From the NCBI GenBank assembly GCA_030040815.1, contig JASHSZ010000090.1, positions 1 through 21,007 on the forward strand: 21,007 bases of DNA, read 5' to 3'. Shown here one piece after another: positions 20,853 through 21,007 of the stretch. This stretch comes from Streptosporangiaceae bacterium. Lineage in GTDB: Bacteria; Actinomycetota; Actinomycetes; Streptosporangiales; Streptosporangiaceae. The notes under the pieces were generated by a model, which did no database searches, was not told where the DNA came from, and saw only the letters and a list, made by a program, of their open reading frames with translations. Each line of letters starts with the position of its first letter. Position 1 is the stretch's first letter. The translations under genes and the position numbers were made by a program.

Positions 20853-21007
20853 CGGTAGGTGCCTGTGAGCAACCGCTCCAGGCCAGCTCTGTGCATCACG
20901 TAGTCGTCAGGATCGGCCGGTACCTCATCCTCGCCGAAGTGAATCATCCGCCGCCTGATCCTGGCCATGATGATCGCGTGTCGCAGCGCGGCATAGGTGA
21001 GGTAGAA
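20843..21007 (-). CDS. Phosphotransferase-family protein, C-terminal fragment (5' end outside window)
   Basis: The minus strand is open from the right edge for 54 codons and stops at TGA 20845-20843, inside the start region of the next gene. The translated tail begins FYLTYAALRHAIIMARIRRR and continues MIHFGEDEVP and DDYVMHRAGLERLL. This matches the helical end of aminoglycoside-phosphotransferase-like (APH/choline-kinase fold) proteins, which in actinomycetes often partner acyl-CoA metabolism. The kinase motifs would lie beyond the window, so the assignment rests on the tail and on the partnership with the DUF7064/7065-like gene. Confidence 0.6.
   Translation of the reverse strand, partial: FYLTYAALRHAIIMARIRRRMIHFGEDEVPADPDDYVMHRAGLERLLTGTYRWD

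Noticed and set aside
19776..20858. 360-codon plus-strand frame opposite the DUF7064/7065-like gene
   Set aside because: Antisense mirror of a well-formed gene, without domains of its own.

Overview
This is a GC-rich, gene-dense window whose GTG starts, stop/start overlaps and protein families (DUF3618, DesK/DesR-type two-component genes, a stand-alone UBP-type zinc finger, a CYP124/125/142-like P450) point to an actinomycete (Actinomycetota). The genus cannot be told from the sequence. No tRNA, rRNA, CRISPR array, transposase or integrase is visible. Domain alignments are from memory of the families; no database search was run.

Layout. (1) Bases 2-3319 (+) encode the C-terminal >1,100 residues of a large iterative type I polyketide synthase resembling enediyne-type PKSs. 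Its KR, DH and terminal phosphopantetheinyl-transferase-like regions are recognisable, but each appears to have lost key catalytic residues. (2) Bases 3416-4675 (+) encode a cytochrome P450 with a perfect 17-bp palindrome just upstream. (3) Bases 4676-5124 hold no convincing protein gene but do hold a promoter-like sequence, a 19-codon ORF, nested inverted repeats and a perfect 19-bp terminator stem; this is the best candidate here for an undescribed RNA element. (4) A pterin-4a-carbinolamine dehydratase (-) diverges from a gcvT-gcvH-PLP aldolase/deaminase run (+); gcvP and lpd are not in the window. (5) A DUF3618 membrane protein (-), then a VOC protein and a HAD hydrolase (both +).

(6) A long minus-strand block runs from 16257 down to 10384: ABC ATPase, ABC-2 permease, sensor kinase, response regulator, HAD phosphatase, MBL-fold alkylsulfatase-like hydrolase, UBP zinc-finger protein. 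Most junctions overlap by 4-14 nt. It looks like an efflux or envelope-stress module followed by a second, tightly coupled hydrolase cluster. (7) A secreted PQQ-type beta-propeller protein (+) is divergent from the ABC operon; the shared 255-bp region carries two short palindromes. (8) A minus-strand run from the right edge: the tail of a phosphotransferase-family protein, a DUF7064/7065-like protein, an NAD-dependent epimerase, and a SAM methyltransferase.

How the parts may work together. The glycine-cleavage carriers T and H translationally linked to a D-threonine-aldolase-type enzyme suggest that glycine or small amino acids released by the aldolase feed one-carbon metabolism; the adjacent pterin dehydratase fits a pterin/folate theme. 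The ABC/two-component genes form the classic sensor-plus-exporter arrangement. The PKS and P450 look like the edge of a secondary-metabolite or lipid locus that mostly lies to the left of the window.
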